Assembly (NCBI GenBank): GCA_035048485.1
Contig: CM068584.1
Coordinates: 60,451,739 to 60,515,738 of the forward strand
Reading direction: 5' to 3'
Length of the DNA stretch: 64,000 nt
Source of the DNA: Pteria penguin
Taxonomy: Eukaryota; Mollusca; Bivalvia; Pterioida; Pteriidae
Part shown: one piece after another, positions 34,561 to 46,783 of the stretch
Position numbering within the stretch: position 1 is the first letter of the stretch
How the letters are laid out: every line of letters begins with the position of its first letter
The notes under the pieces: model-generated
Database searches by the model: none
The model's input: only the letters and a program-made list of their open reading frames with translations
Told to the model about the DNA's origin: nothing
Translations under genes and position numbers: made by a program

Positions 34561-35339
34561 ATTGAAAGATGTTTTATTATTTCTGTACAGTTTTTATCGA
34601 TGTGTATCTTCGTCTCCTAGTGTATATACTTTAACAAATATTTAAACGGGATATTTCAATTAGAGATCAAAAAGCTTGAGCAATAGTATTTATATTTTAG
34701 CCGTCCTTTACAATGAATTTATCATAATGATTTTTGATAATTTATTGTATTACATTGCATGTACATCTTGTGTATGTATATCAACCATATGTATCATTTA
34801 TGGTCGCATGGAATTTGTATTGGATATGTTATGTATTATATGATTTTAAATTCACTGTAAAGTTTATGTATTGATTCTTATTTTCATGATCCAGGTTAAT
34901 ATAACCAAGAAGAAATTATGTTGAATTGTCTATATCTCTGTAACTTGATGTTATTGTCTTACCTGAATTTCAAATGATCACTTTGACCGTCGTTCGTCCG
35001 CCAGGTTGTCACACTATCACAGAATACAACACGGACGAGACGTATGTTCCTCCGAACACTATTCTTCCTATTTCTAGCTCTACTGGGGTTTTTTTTCGGA
35101 GAGGGAAAGATATAAACAAAGAGGGAACCGACATTTAAGAATTGTGAAAATGGAAATAAATATCGGACATGAGAAAGCAAATTCACAACTTTGAAAATCG
35201 GTAACAAGACAACTCCGTGGTCATGGTCTAATTCGTCACACGACAGAGCAAAGTGAGTGAAACCCGCCTTGCTGAAAGGAGCTGTTCCGGGACAAAATGA
35301 GAATAAATCTAGAAATAGTGCAAATACGAATCTAAAAAG

Positions 35340-35340
<1 letters not shown>
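34561..35340. other. No recognisable gene
   Basis: AT-rich sequence before the microsatellite. Nothing supportable. Confidence 0.4.
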
Positions 35341-35414
<74 letters not shown>

Positions 35415-35416
35415 TA

Positions 35417-35503
<87 letters not shown>
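35341..35503. repeat. Compound microsatellite (TA)n then (TG)n
   Basis: About 125 bp of TA with an interrupting aaatatatatt near 35410, followed by roughly 18 TG units. Length is likely variable, and the TA stretch could form cruciforms. Confidence 0.98.
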
Positions 35504-35505
<2 letters not shown>

Positions 35506-36127
35506 CCCCAGTCAATAATAGAAAAAAAAATCTGTTATCGTACAGATGTCATTTTCCTGTAAATGATACATATGTACAGATATCAGAAATATGTAGGGTT
35601 GTCTTGAACCTGGTCCGGTATTTTATTGTCACCATTAAAATTAAAGGACAATGTCCGGAGGGCTTATGTGAAAAGATAGTGTCCGATTTCACTTAAAAGA
35701 AACTTGTATCATCAAACATTTACACTTTATACAATTAGTTTTTTTGCTTAGATTGACTGCCTGGTGTATTACACCGTCAATTTTCTGTAAATACCACATT
35801 TGATCACTAACTTAACTAATCATATTGCAGTACCAAACACAGTAAATTATATTTACGAGTCCTAACACGATTACTGATGCAGTCATTCTAAAATGATTAT
35901 TTTAAATCTCCAAATAAAATAAAAGGGAAACTCCAATTATATTCCGTACTGTAAGTTTACTTGGAGTTTAATGTCAACAAACTTCTATTATACATGAGGT
36001 ATAATGCAATATTAAACTTTCTTTTACATATAATTTCATATTAAATTTTAATTTTATGTTAAACTTCAAGTATATAAAAGTTTAATGAAGTATAATTTTC
36101 ATTTTTTGTTTTGTTTTTTTCATGCAG
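35504..36127. other. No recognisable gene
   Basis: AT-rich. It ends in a T-rich tract that serves as the polypyrimidine run of the exon at 36128. Confidence 0.4.
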
Positions 36128-37871
36128 TGCATGAATGAAGGAAAGGCATTCATAATCCTACGTTATGCAACCCTCCAAGACGGCACCATAAAGATTGGTC
36201 AAAACTCAGTGGTGAGTGTTCTTGTGTTGTATTATCACCTTTTAAAAGCATACTACATCTCATTTATAAACACAGGATAAGGAAATACTTCCTAGGGCCA
36301 AAGTTAAATATTCCGCAAATTCTGATTCCAGCAGCTAACAGGTCCATTAATGACTCTTCTTAATACAACATAAGTTATGTATAGTTTCCCTTCTCCATAA
36401 TACATCATACGCCATGTTAAGGAAACATCTTTTAGCCATTGTAATTTAATCTTTCAATGCAATGGCAGGCCTATTATTGCGTATTGTGTCGGTAATGACG
36501 GTGGACTTAGATTTCAAATGTTCATTTAAGGTTTAACTGTGTCTAAAGTTTATGCATTCCGACGTGCTGGATATGACCATGAATGACACAACACCATGGA
36601 ACGTAGATTGGGTTGATTGAACATAATGCATCACCAATTAACAGCTCGTCAGTAAGGTCGGAAACAATCAGGAACTTATACAGTGTAACAATGGAAACCA
36701 TTTCTTACAAAATACTTGTATGTGTGTAACTGGAAGAACGTCTTCTTATAGTGAAGGTAAATATCGCTTTGCGTTTATTACTCTTCACAAATTCCCCTGT
36801 AAAATCACAAAGTGGGCTTAAAATAGTCATCATAACAAAACTGGGATAACACTGATTTTCATCTTGGTAAAAGGCTTTGTACAACTATGCTTCTAAGAAA
36901 GGTTTCGTTGTTGCTTATTGTTTATTTTAAATGTTATAGGTCATGCATACCAAATGTCCCGATGTTCCTGAAGATATACGTATTTTGCCAACCCTGCATT
37001 GATCAGCGAACTGGGCACAATAGCCTCCCTCAATCACAAAACGAGGGTCTCTGTTAAAGGAGAAGACACAAATGCAAGTAACTGCAAATGTGCAAGCTTT
37101 ACTACACATTTATATTGATTAAACGGAAAACCGCACTAAAAATATTTTTTTCACACCGTACTTATACACTAAGTGAAGCTCCTTTGATTCTTTTGAGCAA
37201 AGTTTGCATCCCTAACAATAAAAACACATGCTTCTTGCCATTAAAACCAAGACCATTCTTACATGTGCACTCAGGATAAAAGAAAATAGAACTTCGCCTG
37301 TCTGAGAAACTAGTTTTTTCCTTGTCACAAGAAGGAGATTTATCTGTGCGAATTTGCTTTCCCTGTCAACAGTATGATAGAAAATTCTTAGCACTGATAC
37401 CTAAATCATTCTTGCTTGTAATGTACATTTGAGCAGGAAAGCTGATTTCGTCCGTACACGTGTTATTGGTTAACCTGTGTAAGATTGACAATAGCCATTG
37501 TCGAAATGAAGGAATAACATTTCTGTACATTGAAATGCAATTGTAAACATCAACACTTACCTACTAGCCATTGCATTATCTCTCAAACAGTGCATGGGGT
37601 GGGCTAAGGATGTAACGTAGGAGTTGGACAATGTGCTATATATTATTGATTTATTTATTACCTAGGTCTCCAATGTGATACTCAGTAATGAAACTAAAAG
37701 GAAAATAATCACTATCAGTGACGGCAATGCATCAGCAGAGGTGAAATTGTGAGGGGATCTAACAAAGATGAACATTCATGTCGGTTCCCTGGTTGAAATT
37801 CAGTGCCTCCATGTGGACCTATACCAGGGCCGGAGATCCTTAATCTCTACGTCAAGCTTACAGTTGTGAAG
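36128..37871 (+). pseudogene. Two exons of an OB-fold (RPA-like) protein, with stops
   Basis: Exon 1, 36128-36211, lies between tttttttcatgcag and gtgagt and reads FIILRYATLQDGTIKIGQNS. Exon 2, 37666-37871, lies between ttattacctag and gtaaga and reads VSNVILSNETKRK, then ITISDGNASAEVKL, stop, GDLTKMNIHVGSLVEIQCLH and YQGRRSLISTSS. Phases agree (0). The layout, with a strand LWG-like site followed by V(x)YQGRxSLxST, resembles OB folds of replication protein A-like proteins, which bind single-stranded DNA. In-frame TGA at 37750-37752 (where Trp is usual) and 37867-37869 suggest a pseudogene. Exons further 5' and 3' were not found. Confidence 0.45.
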
Positions 37872-38530
37872 GTAAGAACAGTGAGAAATCATCACAGAAA
37901 ATTTTGACAGAGAGACTTCTTTGGGTTATTTCACGAGGAAACATCAGAAGGGGTTGATATATCACATGGTTCTCACTACACCCTAGAACTCATGAGTACC
38001 ACGGAGTCTCGAGACTCGTCTTGATTACAAAGAGAGATTGCAAATTTTAGTAGGTCCCTACTTAATTTTGGCGAGTCCAGTACTCGTCTAAGGGAGTTAA
38101 TGAGAATACTGTAAATGTACTTGCTATTGACTTCTTCCAAATATCAGCCACAGAAAATACCATTCCTTACTTGGTACCACTTGAAATCACGTCTTTAAAC
38201 CGTCAGGACTAAACAACACTCTATCGCACTCTATAATTAAGACATTTCAGCAAGTGATTAGGACGAATCAAGAATGCAAACCACTCCTCCTAAAAACGAG
38301 TAACTGCTCAAAACTTCCCTTTAACGGCAAATTAATCAAGTAAAAATATTACCTCGTTCTGTGTTCTCAACACGCACACACTGACTTCGTTTGACAAGAC
38401 TAATCATAGTAATCAATGTAATGTAATTTCAATACGTGAGCATAAACTATGCATTATACTAGTATACTTATATATATTATAACCGTTTCAGTCACCAACT
38501 ACCAAATTACACAGAGAATACGTTTGAAGC
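37872..38530. other. No recognisable gene
   Basis: No coding or named repeat seen. Confidence 0.35.
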
Positions 38531-38860
38531 AGGAGGGTTGAAAAATTATTGGCCAGACCTGAACTTGAGACCCAAGACCTCTGCTTTCAGGGACAATGCT
38601 CTACCGACTGAGTTATCTAGGCCGATATCCCAGTCCGCCAAATGCCACCCCTCCCAATTTGAGGTTTCCACGAAACCTCAAAAAGTCTTCCTCTCACAGC
38701 GGCATCCATGCCAACTCACGAGTCATTGGAATCTCCAAACTGTAGCATGAAGGTTGAAAAAAATTTTGGCCAGACCGGGACTTGAACCCAGGACCTCCGC
38801 TTTCAGAGCAGATGCTCTTCTGACTGTGTTATCGGGCCGATATCCCAGTCTGCCACACTT
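38531..38860 (-). repeat. Two tRNA-like SINE heads in tandem, about 220 bp apart
   Basis: In reverse orientation ctaactcagtcggtagagc-like A-box text and a B box (caagttcaggtctggcc, improved to gggttcaagtcccggtc in the second) occur at about 38545-38630 and 38760-38860. Each is followed outward by gccgatatcccagtc on the forward strand. These look like Phe-type tRNA-derived heads of a third SINE family rather than functional tRNAs, because the stems are mismatched. Confidence 0.6.
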
Positions 38861-39202
38861 TCAAAGCAGATGTGCTAGGGGAATAGCAAATATTTGTAAC
38901 AATAACATCGCAAACCACAAAATACACAACAGGAGCGTTTTCATACTGGAATATCCTTTAAAGAACATTGACATTGAAGAAGAATTTAGTGATTGTGTTG
39001 ATGGTGTCTGCTTTGAACTGGAAGTAGATGATAAATCCTGCAGGTTGACTTTCCGTGTCAATCAAAAGCATTCGCACCTAACAATGTGTCTGTCTTCCGT
39101 TGCTTCCATGATTTTTAATCCTCTGTCAAATTTACATACATATGACCTTAAATCCCCCCCCCCCCGGTATGCTTGCATGCCAAAACATTGACTGCTCAGA
39201 CC

Positions 39203-39850
39203 ATTTATATGGCCTTGGTCCATCACCTTTTGTTTTCCTTATTTCAATAAAATTTTCAGCTGGAGTATCTGTGTCTCACTATCACAGGATGGTTGGTTAG
39301 AGTTTTACGTCTCTTTCAGCAATATTTCATTTGTACCGCAACTTGGAAGCAAGACGTTACCGGCCTCTTCCATAATGTGGTGCCATCCGGGAATCGAACC
39401 CGGGTCACCCACACTGCAATGAAAGTGCTTAACCACTACATCAAGTCTGCCTTTCACTGTTACATGATATTCCAGTAGTCCATCATTTCCATTAGATATA
39501 ATCACGAAATTTGTTCCATCAATGCAGACCATCTGTATGGCCTTGATCCATCACTTTCCATTCTCCATATTTCAATATTATTTTCATCTGGAATATCTGT
39601 ATCTCACTATCACAGGTTGTTTGGTTGGAGTTTACATCACTTTCAGCAATATATCAGTTGTAACACAACTTTGAAGCAAGAGGTTACCGACCTCTAACAC
39701 AATGTGTCACAATCCGGGAATCGAACCCGGGTCATCCACACCGCATACAAAGTGCTTAACCAATACACCCAGTCTGCCTTTCACTATTACAGGATACTCC
39801 ATACTTCATCATTTCCATTATAATTAATCATGAGTTTGTTCTATCAATTT
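39203..39850. repeat. Tandem segmental duplication (328 bp) carrying two SINE family B copies
   Basis: ggccttggtccatcac at 39211 recurs as ggccttgatccatcac at 39539. Flanks and SINE match in the same order through catcatttccatta (39481 and 39808). Each unit contains a reverse-strand family B SINE (39289-39453, 39615-39776) with cgggaatcgaacccgggt as the B-box region. The duplication therefore came after the SINE insertion. Confidence 0.85.
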
Positions 39851-40245
39851 CTCAGATTATATGTCCATGTACGGTAATTTTTCAGATGAGAAGCTTATGT
39901 ATCTTAGAAACGTAAACATGGATTTTACATAGCTTTGTATTTGTCATCTGAAAAATTGCTTGACAAAGGTCACGAGGCCGAAAATTTGCAATACAGAGTG
40001 TTTGTGTTCCTTTACCTTTTTATGTACCGGACTTCCATTTGGATGACTTTTTCGAATCTTTATTCCGATTTTGATGTTACTGGGTTTTATTCCATCGATA
40101 AATATAATTAAACCATCCTACATGACAAGTTATTTGAAATATAAGTAGTTATAAATAGACCTTAGTAATATCTGTTAAGATTTTATTTGATAATTTAGAA
40201 TAAAGACAATTTAGAATTTAGACCACTGTGGTTATAGTGCAATAA

Positions 40246-41260
40246 ATGAAGATGTTTTGTTTTGTATGTTCAGCACCAGGGAAGATAAGGACTTTCAATT
40301 ACTTTAAAGTTACAGTCCATAATTATTTGCCACACACGTTCAAAAAGTTTTTAAATGTCTTGCAAACGGTTGACTCATCTGCCATAAGCACCTGCAATGA
40401 GCTGTCTCAAAGGCTAAGAGAGCAATTACCGCGTCAAAAAATACTGATGGTTGTAAGGTATCTGGCATCCCAGGAAATAAATCCGGAAATAAGCGACAAA
40501 TTTAATGTATCGGAGTATAGCTTCTTCATATGCAAAGAACAGATAATAAATTCCATAATAGCAGTCCTGCTTAAACTTTTCATGAAGTGTCCAGCTATTG
40601 GTAACTTAACAGATGTATCTACCAGGTTTGATAATATGACAAAATATAGATTCCCAAATATAATTGGGGCAATTGATGGTCCACATACAGCGATTGTAGC
40701 TCCCCTTGAAAATCCCAAACTCTTACTTCAACCAAAAGCAGTTTCATTCTGTGGTATTGCAAGGAGTATGTGACAGCAGTTTGAAATTTATGGAAATAAA
40801 TGTGGGCTGGCCTGGAAGAGTCCATGATGCTAAAATACTTGCACACTCAAGTTTATGGGACACAGGTTTTGCCAAAAGTGACAATGGTAGATTCCATTTG
40901 CTTGGTGCTGCTGCCTACCCCTTTAAAGAATGGTTACTTATCCCATATAGAGATAATGGACATTGACTCCACGGGAAAACGATCTAATTATATTCATTCT
41001 ACTAAAAGATAAGTCATTGAAAGGGAAATTCAGAAAGTTAAAATACATTCATTTGAATTTTATTAAAAGGGTGTGCAAAACTGTTATTTGACCTTGCATT
41101 CTTCATAATATATGTATTGTTCAAGATGATGAATGCATAGATGATGCAATAGACCATAAAGATGAAGGCAACGTTCCACCACTTGCTCCTGTCTACCAAA
41201 ATAACGTTAGAGGTCATTTTAAACGACATCAAATATCCAACGTGCTTTAAAAAATCAGAT
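40246..41260 (+). pseudogene. PIF/Harbinger (HARBI1-like) transposase remnant
   Basis: LMVVRYLASQEINPEISDKF resembles the helix-turn-helix part. IIGAIDGPHTAIVAP holds the first catalytic Asp. After a frameshift near 40715, NVGWPGRVHDAKILAHSSLW holds the second Asp, and LLGAAAYPFKEWLLIPYRDN follows, where the usual GDxAYP Asp is Ala. After a stop near 41011, VIEREIQKVK aligns with the Glu region, then CILHNICIVQDDE near 41092-41130 with a C-terminal tail to about 41220. This DDE transposase (DDE_Tnp_4) cuts and pastes PIF/Harbinger elements. Frameshift, stops and a missing residue show it is dead. Terminal repeats were not found. Confidence 0.85.
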
Positions 41261-42640
41261 CTTGGTAATATAGTATGACACTGAAAATCAATAGAGAGAT
41301 CTAGTACCGTTAGAACAAATAAAAAATAGATTTGAGAGAGAGATACCAACAACTAAGGACGGAGCTCAAGTAATCGTCTTTAATGTGTAATCTCTGGATT
41401 TACACGCTTATTGAATGTAATTTATATTTGGTTACTTTCCTTCATACAAGTCAACTTTTGAACACCCACTGCTGAAAATTTGTGTCGTTCATAGCGCATG
41501 AAGGCAATTTGTTTTGCACTAATTTAACAACGCTTATATTATTCTGGCTTAAATAAAAAAGTTGCATTATATAGTTGTGTCGTAAATATATGTAAAAAGC
41601 AACTAGATTAAATGAAATAACATTTAAAAAATGATTTTCGGGGAGAATTGACACATATCATATGATTTACAAAATTTTTCACGTTTATTAAAAGGTTGGA
41701 TTGGGCTAGTGGTGTACTCTGCATAAGGTAGATGTTGTCAGCAAATACATACATTATTCTTCGTGTGACATTAAAGCTGCATTGGCTGCAGAATACCCCC
41801 CCCCCCCCCCCCCACGTCGTAAGATACAGCTGTTTGTAATCATCCGGATTTTCCGTTGCGAGTCGGTATTTAACTCAGAGAGGTTCCAACGAGGATTGTA
41901 ATACCGAAAGCGTTTAAAATGGTTAGAAGAGTGTTAAGTGATACAGTTATGCTGAACTTAAGCAAAATGTTGAATTATTACACTAGATGAATAGCTTTTG
42001 CAAAAATATTCAAAATATCCCTGGTCTACCCACACCATTCGACGCACTGCCCAGGGGCCAAGATTTTATTATTTTCGGACATCCTCTTCCTTTCTTTATC
42101 GGACGAACTTGATCCTGAAATTTCACAGAACGCCATATCTTTAGTATAAGTATCAGTATAAAAATATTTTTGTTTGTTTTAAATACTAAAAGATGCAGGT
42201 AATGCAACTTTAAACAATGCTGTTTTTTAAATGATGCGTCCTTGTTTAAAGTATAAGGATTGCATGTAAGATTGAATATTTAGTTATTTATTGATTTATC
42301 TCAATTTACGTGCATAGTTTTCTCAAAATCACAACCCACAGCAGATATTACAATTGGCATCTGTGACGTCATAATTGGTTAATCTCCTTACACCGATTCG
42401 TTGTGTTAGATCATGACGGGAAATACTGGCTATATTTCGTTAGTCTGTTACTATGAGTTCAATAAAGTAAATCGGAAAAGTAGTTCTAAAGTACATCAAC
42501 GGGTGTAGGCGGTCGACTACAAGAAGACTTGGTGACAAAAAAAAAAATTAAAAAGATACTGCGATTTTTAAGAATTATGACCGAGTTATGTTTTTGGCTC
42601 AATGTGTTCCTTTGGAACGTGATATTAGAAGTATTACAAT
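41261..42640. other. No recognisable gene
   Basis: AT-rich, with a C18 tract near 41797-41814, likely hard to sequence. Nothing else supportable. Confidence 0.4.
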
Positions 42641-42649
42641 GGAATTTTG

Positions 42650-42971
42650 TTACGTGTGATTTGGTCGGTTCGATGTCTAGCTACTTCGCACTTCAAACGT
42701 GACCTTAGAAGAGACTGGAAGCCTAATTCAGATAAATCCAACAGTGATGTCTATGCCAAGAAGAAGCTTTGTAAGCTTATTTTTTTAGGTCTTTGTGTAA
42801 GAAGATCTAAGTACTACATTGTGTATCGAGACTTGATAACGAATATATCGAATAATTTTGTGGTATTTATCGGTTTTTGTTTTTGTTTTATCATAGGGTA
42901 TCATGAACGTACGCAGATAACTATTCCAACCGAAGAGTCTGGAGTTGTCGCCCGTGTCGTACATATCAGGG
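42650..42971 (+). CDS. Possible two-exon gene fragment, unrecognised
   Basis: Frame IWSVRCLATSHFKRDLRRDW runs to KKKL and a donor ctt t|gtaagc at 42770/42771. A second exon, 42897-42971, follows an acceptor tatcatag and reads YHERTQITIPTEESGVVARV, ending at g|gtaagc. Both junctions are phase 1 and join to a Trp codon, which supports real splicing. No family recognised and neither end is defined. The coiled-coil exon at 44222 could be downstream but its phase (0) does not fit directly. Confidence 0.35.
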
Positions 42972-43054
42972 GTAAGCATTATTATAGAAACAGTCTTGTT
43001 AATAATATTGTAAGATATGGAAATTTATGCCTTTCAAAAAAAGGTATGATGAAC

Positions 43055-43137
43055 TTTTGCGATTTGCCGGCGTTGGGTGTCGACCTCGAGCACCTGGTGT
43101 TGTTGGTCCGACACCTTAACCATTGAGCCACTGGAAC
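43055..43137 (-). repeat. tRNA-like SINE head
   Basis: Reverse strand gives agttccagtggctcaatggt (A-box region) and a weak B box (gaggtcgacacccaac). Body not identified. Probably a fragment of a further tRNA-derived SINE. Confidence 0.5.
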
Positions 43138-44221
43138 TGTTCATTACGGCTAGTGGTTTAATTTAAATGCCCGTGGAGTGAAATTATTTACACATGATTA
43201 GTTTCTCATAAATTGTAAATAAAAAGTATTTTTGGTACATATTACAACACTTAAGTCCATTGTACATCATATTTAACGCCAAATGAAATTCAAAATTTAT
43301 TTATTTTATATCTGTTATTCTATTGGTTCATATCAAAAAGTGAACTCATAACAATTCACAACGATAACCTCCGTCTTGGAAGAAGCAACTATTTTTGATA
43401 TAAGCTTTCATTTAATCCAAATTTATCCGAATTTCTGCAAACTGAAAATGAAAAGTTGTTTATCAGTAAGTTTTTGACATAGGTGTGATGATAGGTTTTA
43501 ACGAATTTTGTATCATTTCCATATTTTCTTGTTATTTTATCTTTACTATGGATTTTTGGTTGAATATTTTGAACATTGCAATAACAAAATTTATTATTTC
43601 AAGAATTCAAAGCGTCTGTGATATAATATTGTATATAGTGTTTTGAAAGTTATGTATGATGCGTAATACAGGTGATAACGGTACAACTATTTGAATGCAA
43701 ATGTTTTCAATAGATGGTGGTGCAGATGTTGTGGTAATACATGTAAATATTTGTCTCTTTAGACTTCACCGGATGATAAAGGTTTTGAGAATGAGTGACA
43801 GAAACTTGTATGTCCTGATGCTCCTTACTTAAGGTCCGTGTACATCAATACTTTTGTCATTGTTGTGCAAATTATGATTCTGTAGTTTTTGTGATATTGT
43901 TACGACTATATAATCGATTTTGTCACATTTTGAATACTGAGTTCTTATTATGTTTTATTATACATTTTCAGAACACCATCTATATCATATTCCCCATTAA
44001 GTGCATCACGTTGTGTGCCATTTCATGACCATATATAAACTGTAGCGCAATAAATGAAAGAAACAGATTAAACATTCGTTGTGTTACAACATGATTTTAA
44101 TAAATGATAAATATAAACACTTAGGTAATCATTTTATCCGAGGTTTGAAAGGAGAGGGGGATGCATATCTTGACATGTATGTGATACTTTGCGTTTATAC
44201 AAACTACTTTCCCTATGAGTA
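43138..44221. other. No recognisable gene
   Basis: AT-rich. No coding or named repeat. Confidence 0.4.
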
Positions 44222-44432
44222 GGTCTCTATTTCTTGGGCATCGCCAAACACAATCATCAATAGTAAACTGGAGGAGTTGGAAGTCGCCATGGAATTATAC
44301 ACATGGCAACTGGGGGGAGAGGTATGGCGCCTTCAGCAAGAGTTGGCAGAGACAAGGAAAAAACTGGAGGAGGCGCTGGATGAAATTAAAACCATCAAAG
44401 AAGAGAGGAGAACAGTCTACTTAAGACGATGA
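44222..44432 (+). CDS. Terminal coiled-coil exon of an unknown gene
   Basis: After an acceptor-like actttccctatgagtag, a frame without ATG reads SWASPNTIINSKLEELEVAM, ELYTWQLGGEVWRLQQELAE and TRKKLEEALDEIKTIKEERR, ending VYLRR and TGA at 44430-44432. Regular Leu/Ala heptads over about 55 residues indicate a coiled coil. It begins in phase 0. Upstream exons are not identified. Unlike nearby sequence it has no defects, so a real 3' exon is plausible. Confidence 0.5.
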
Positions 44433-44542
44433 ATTAAGGTGAGAATTTTTCTGTTAATGAATTTCGTAAGTATTCTCTAACTAATATGTATTCTGTGTGC
44501 TATCATGATTTATGGCTCAAACGACGGAGACTTTAAATAACA

Positions 44543-44803
44543 AATGATTGATTGATTTTTGTTTAACATGACACCACGATTGTTGCACGTACAGCATCTG
44601 CCTGATGCGGGGCATACAAATTTTGCAACGGACCCATCCGAAGCCGTGAGGGATTTCTAACGTGCAATGGCTACCACGACACTGGGCTTCGGTTTATACC
44701 GTCTCATCCGAAAGACAGGACACCGACATGACACCGACGGGACTCGAACCCCGGACCTCCCGATCTAGGGGGAAAGCACGCTACCACAAGGCCATGCCGG
44801 CTC
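44543..44803 (-). mobile_element. SINE family A, full copy
   Basis: Reverse-strand tRNA head (gagccggcatggccttgtgg, B box gggttcgagtccc) with the family body (gatgagacggtataaacc, tgcatcaggcagatgctgta) and a CAAA-type tail. Flanked by aaataaca at 44535-44542 and 44804-44811, a target-site duplication. It sits in the intron just 3' of the zinc-finger exon. Confidence 0.9.
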
Positions 44804-44830
44804 AAATAACAGACGAAACTCACCCGATAT

Positions 44831-45114
44831 TTGTGTTGACCAAGATTCTTTTTGCATGCATAATACTTTCCGCATTTTAAACACGCATGCTTTTGATATC
44901 CATGAATCAAAGTCATATGTTTCAATAATGACTGTTCTGGAAAAGAATTACAATACTGACAATAATTTAGTTGGCATAGTTTTTCGTGTTCCCTGAGATG
45001 ATCGTTTCTAGATAGCGTCTTTCTACAAAATTTACATTCTATTACATTTGTTTTGTAATGAACTGTCCTCAAGTTCGAGAAAGATTTGAATTTGTCGAAA
45101 AAGCCCGTCCGCAA
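44831..45114 (-). CDS. C2H2 zinc-finger exon
   Basis: Reverse frame holds three finger-like units: ECKFCRKTLSRNDHLREHEK, YCQYCNSFPEQSLLKHMTLIH and ACLKCGKYYACKKNLGQHKY. The first lacks a standard second His spacing. The exon ends at TATCGG|GTGAGT (44830/44831), a strong donor, beyond which SINE A lies in the intron. An acceptor ctttctcgaacttgag near 45066 makes 44831-45065 the likeliest exon. DNA- or RNA-binding is expected. Gene not identified; the remainder should lie at lower coordinates but was not found. Confidence 0.5.
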
Positions 45115-46284
45115 ATTTCACACAAAAACCCCATGATTACATCCAAGGTACATGTATCTTCTCGGTTGTAGCGAACTATCTTTGAAGGCTTTAGCTTGTA
45201 TATTGGTGGAATGAATACCATGGTTTTTGTTTAAATATAAGGAAATTATATAATTTCCATTTCTTTGCACGTAGTAGATAGATGATAGACTTTTTTATGA
45301 CTTACTGAACATGTATTTCCATTTCTTTCCTTTTTATTTCTATAGTACGACAGATGGATAAATGGATGCAGATACAAGAAATACACAGATGAAAGTTTTA
45401 TATTTGATGTTCAGTCAATTGCTTTGCACGCCTTTTTATTTTTTTTTATTTTTTTTTTTTTGTTTTGGGGGTTTTTTTTGCACATTTTGGCGTGTTTTGA
45501 AAATAAACTACAAAGCATATTTTTAGCTTCATGAGCTTACCTTTTAGTTCAACAATATCGGTAAGGAGGTATTGGTTTTCTCATAATATCCGAATAAGTA
45601 CTACACGAGCGCCCGAGTACCTACAAACCACTTCTACCCCATCGATGTTTTAGTAATTACGAGGATAGTATGTGATGACGTACTTGTCACCGATTTAGCG
45701 CCAAATCTTCGTAGCCATACAGGAATCGCGTCTGCCATGTAATATAATAGAAGGACGGAACTTCTATTGTCACATATGCGATAACCACTTTCTGTCAAAA
45801 TATCTCGATATTGCATGGGTACATCAAAGAAAACAAATACCGAAAATGTGAAAAGAACAAAATAAATCACCTAATATTTATGCTAAATTAATATTGGAGA
45901 ACACAGAAATATGGACAAACTATTCAACCGTTTAGATGAATGATGGCGTGTTGCAGCTCAAGTCAAAAGTATCAGAAGCCACGATGATGTCAACACATAA
46001 TACTGCGAAACAAAACAACCATAAACTTCGTACAATCATGTAATTTAAACTACAAGTCCTATATCATGACAAAAACAAATTCATATTTGTAAAAATCACA
46101 AGGTATATCTATGACTGAGTCTATCGGAAGCTATGATGATGATGACAACGAAAAATTCAACGGAAAAAAAACAAACAAAACAAATATAAACATCGTACAA
46201 TCATGTCATCTAAACTACAAGTCTCATGATATATATCTCATGATAAAAATCACTCCACCCAAAAGACATATTCTTGTAAAAGTA
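45115..46284. other. No recognisable gene
   Basis: A T-rich tract is at 45430-45480. No coding feature recognised. Confidence 0.4.
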
Positions 46285-46375
46285 ACAAGGTTGGTTGGTT
46301 GATTGGTGTTTTACGTCGCTTTCAACAATTTTTCAGTTATATCGCGACATGGAAGCAGGAGGTAAAAGTCACAAG
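46285..46375 (-). mobile_element. SINE family B, tail fragment
   Basis: aaggttggttggttgattgg and gttatatcgcgacatggaag match the tail and body of the copy at 49850-50024. The tRNA head is absent. Confidence 0.8.
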
Positions 46376-46381
46376 GTATAT

Positions 46382-46783
46382 CTACGTATCTGTTGGTGGA
46401 CCTGTAGCAAGATTAAGAGATCCAGCGGCGGAACGAGTCTGTGGACGGGAAGCAAGATTGAGAGATCCAGTGGCGGAACGAGTCTGTGGACGGATAACAA
46501 GATTGAGAGATGCAGAGGTGTGGTAAGATACGGATTGTGGGCAGAGAGGTAACTGTCTGGGTTGTTGTGGACGGTTCTGAATGATGACTTGCAAAATCAT
46601 CCCTATACGTATAGAATTGAATGAAAGGTAATCCAGTTGTCCTATATGAACAGTTGCTATGGGAAATTGTTTGATGGAGGCGTCATCGATCATTTGTCTA
46701 TTGCTTTGCACATCTTCATGGTTATTACAAAAACTACACACAGAGCAATTACACCGCTTACTCCATATACCACATATATCCAA
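46382..46783 (-). CDS. ORF with 15-residue tandem repeat, unrecognised
   Basis: 133 residues starting MDICGIWSKRCNCSVCSFCN, with a Cys cluster, and ending in two and a half copies of a 15-residue unit SLNLASRPQTRSAAG, encoded by 45-bp repeats at 46408-46525. Multiple-of-3 repeats in an open frame are suggestive, but no family is recognised and no splice evidence was found. Confidence 0.3.
   Translation of the reverse strand: MDICGIWSKRCNCSVCSFCNNHEDVQSNRQMIDDASIKQFPIATVHIGQLDYLSFNSIRIGMILQVIIQNRPQQPRQLPLCPQSVSYHTSASLNLVIRPQTRSATGSLNLASRPQTRSAAGSLNLATGPPTDT

Noticed and set aside
35257..35696. ORFs encoding long Tyr-Ile and Cys-Val runs
   Set aside because: Translations of a TA/TG microsatellite.
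38531..38860. Pair of functional tRNA genes
   Set aside because: Acceptor and D-arm pairings are poor, and both copies share a non-tRNA downstream block, so they are repeat heads.
42650..44432. Single gene joining the 42.7-43.0 kb exons to the 44.2 kb coiled-coil exon
   Set aside because: The open junction at 42971 is phase 1 while the 44222 exon starts in phase 0; at least one unseen exon would be needed.
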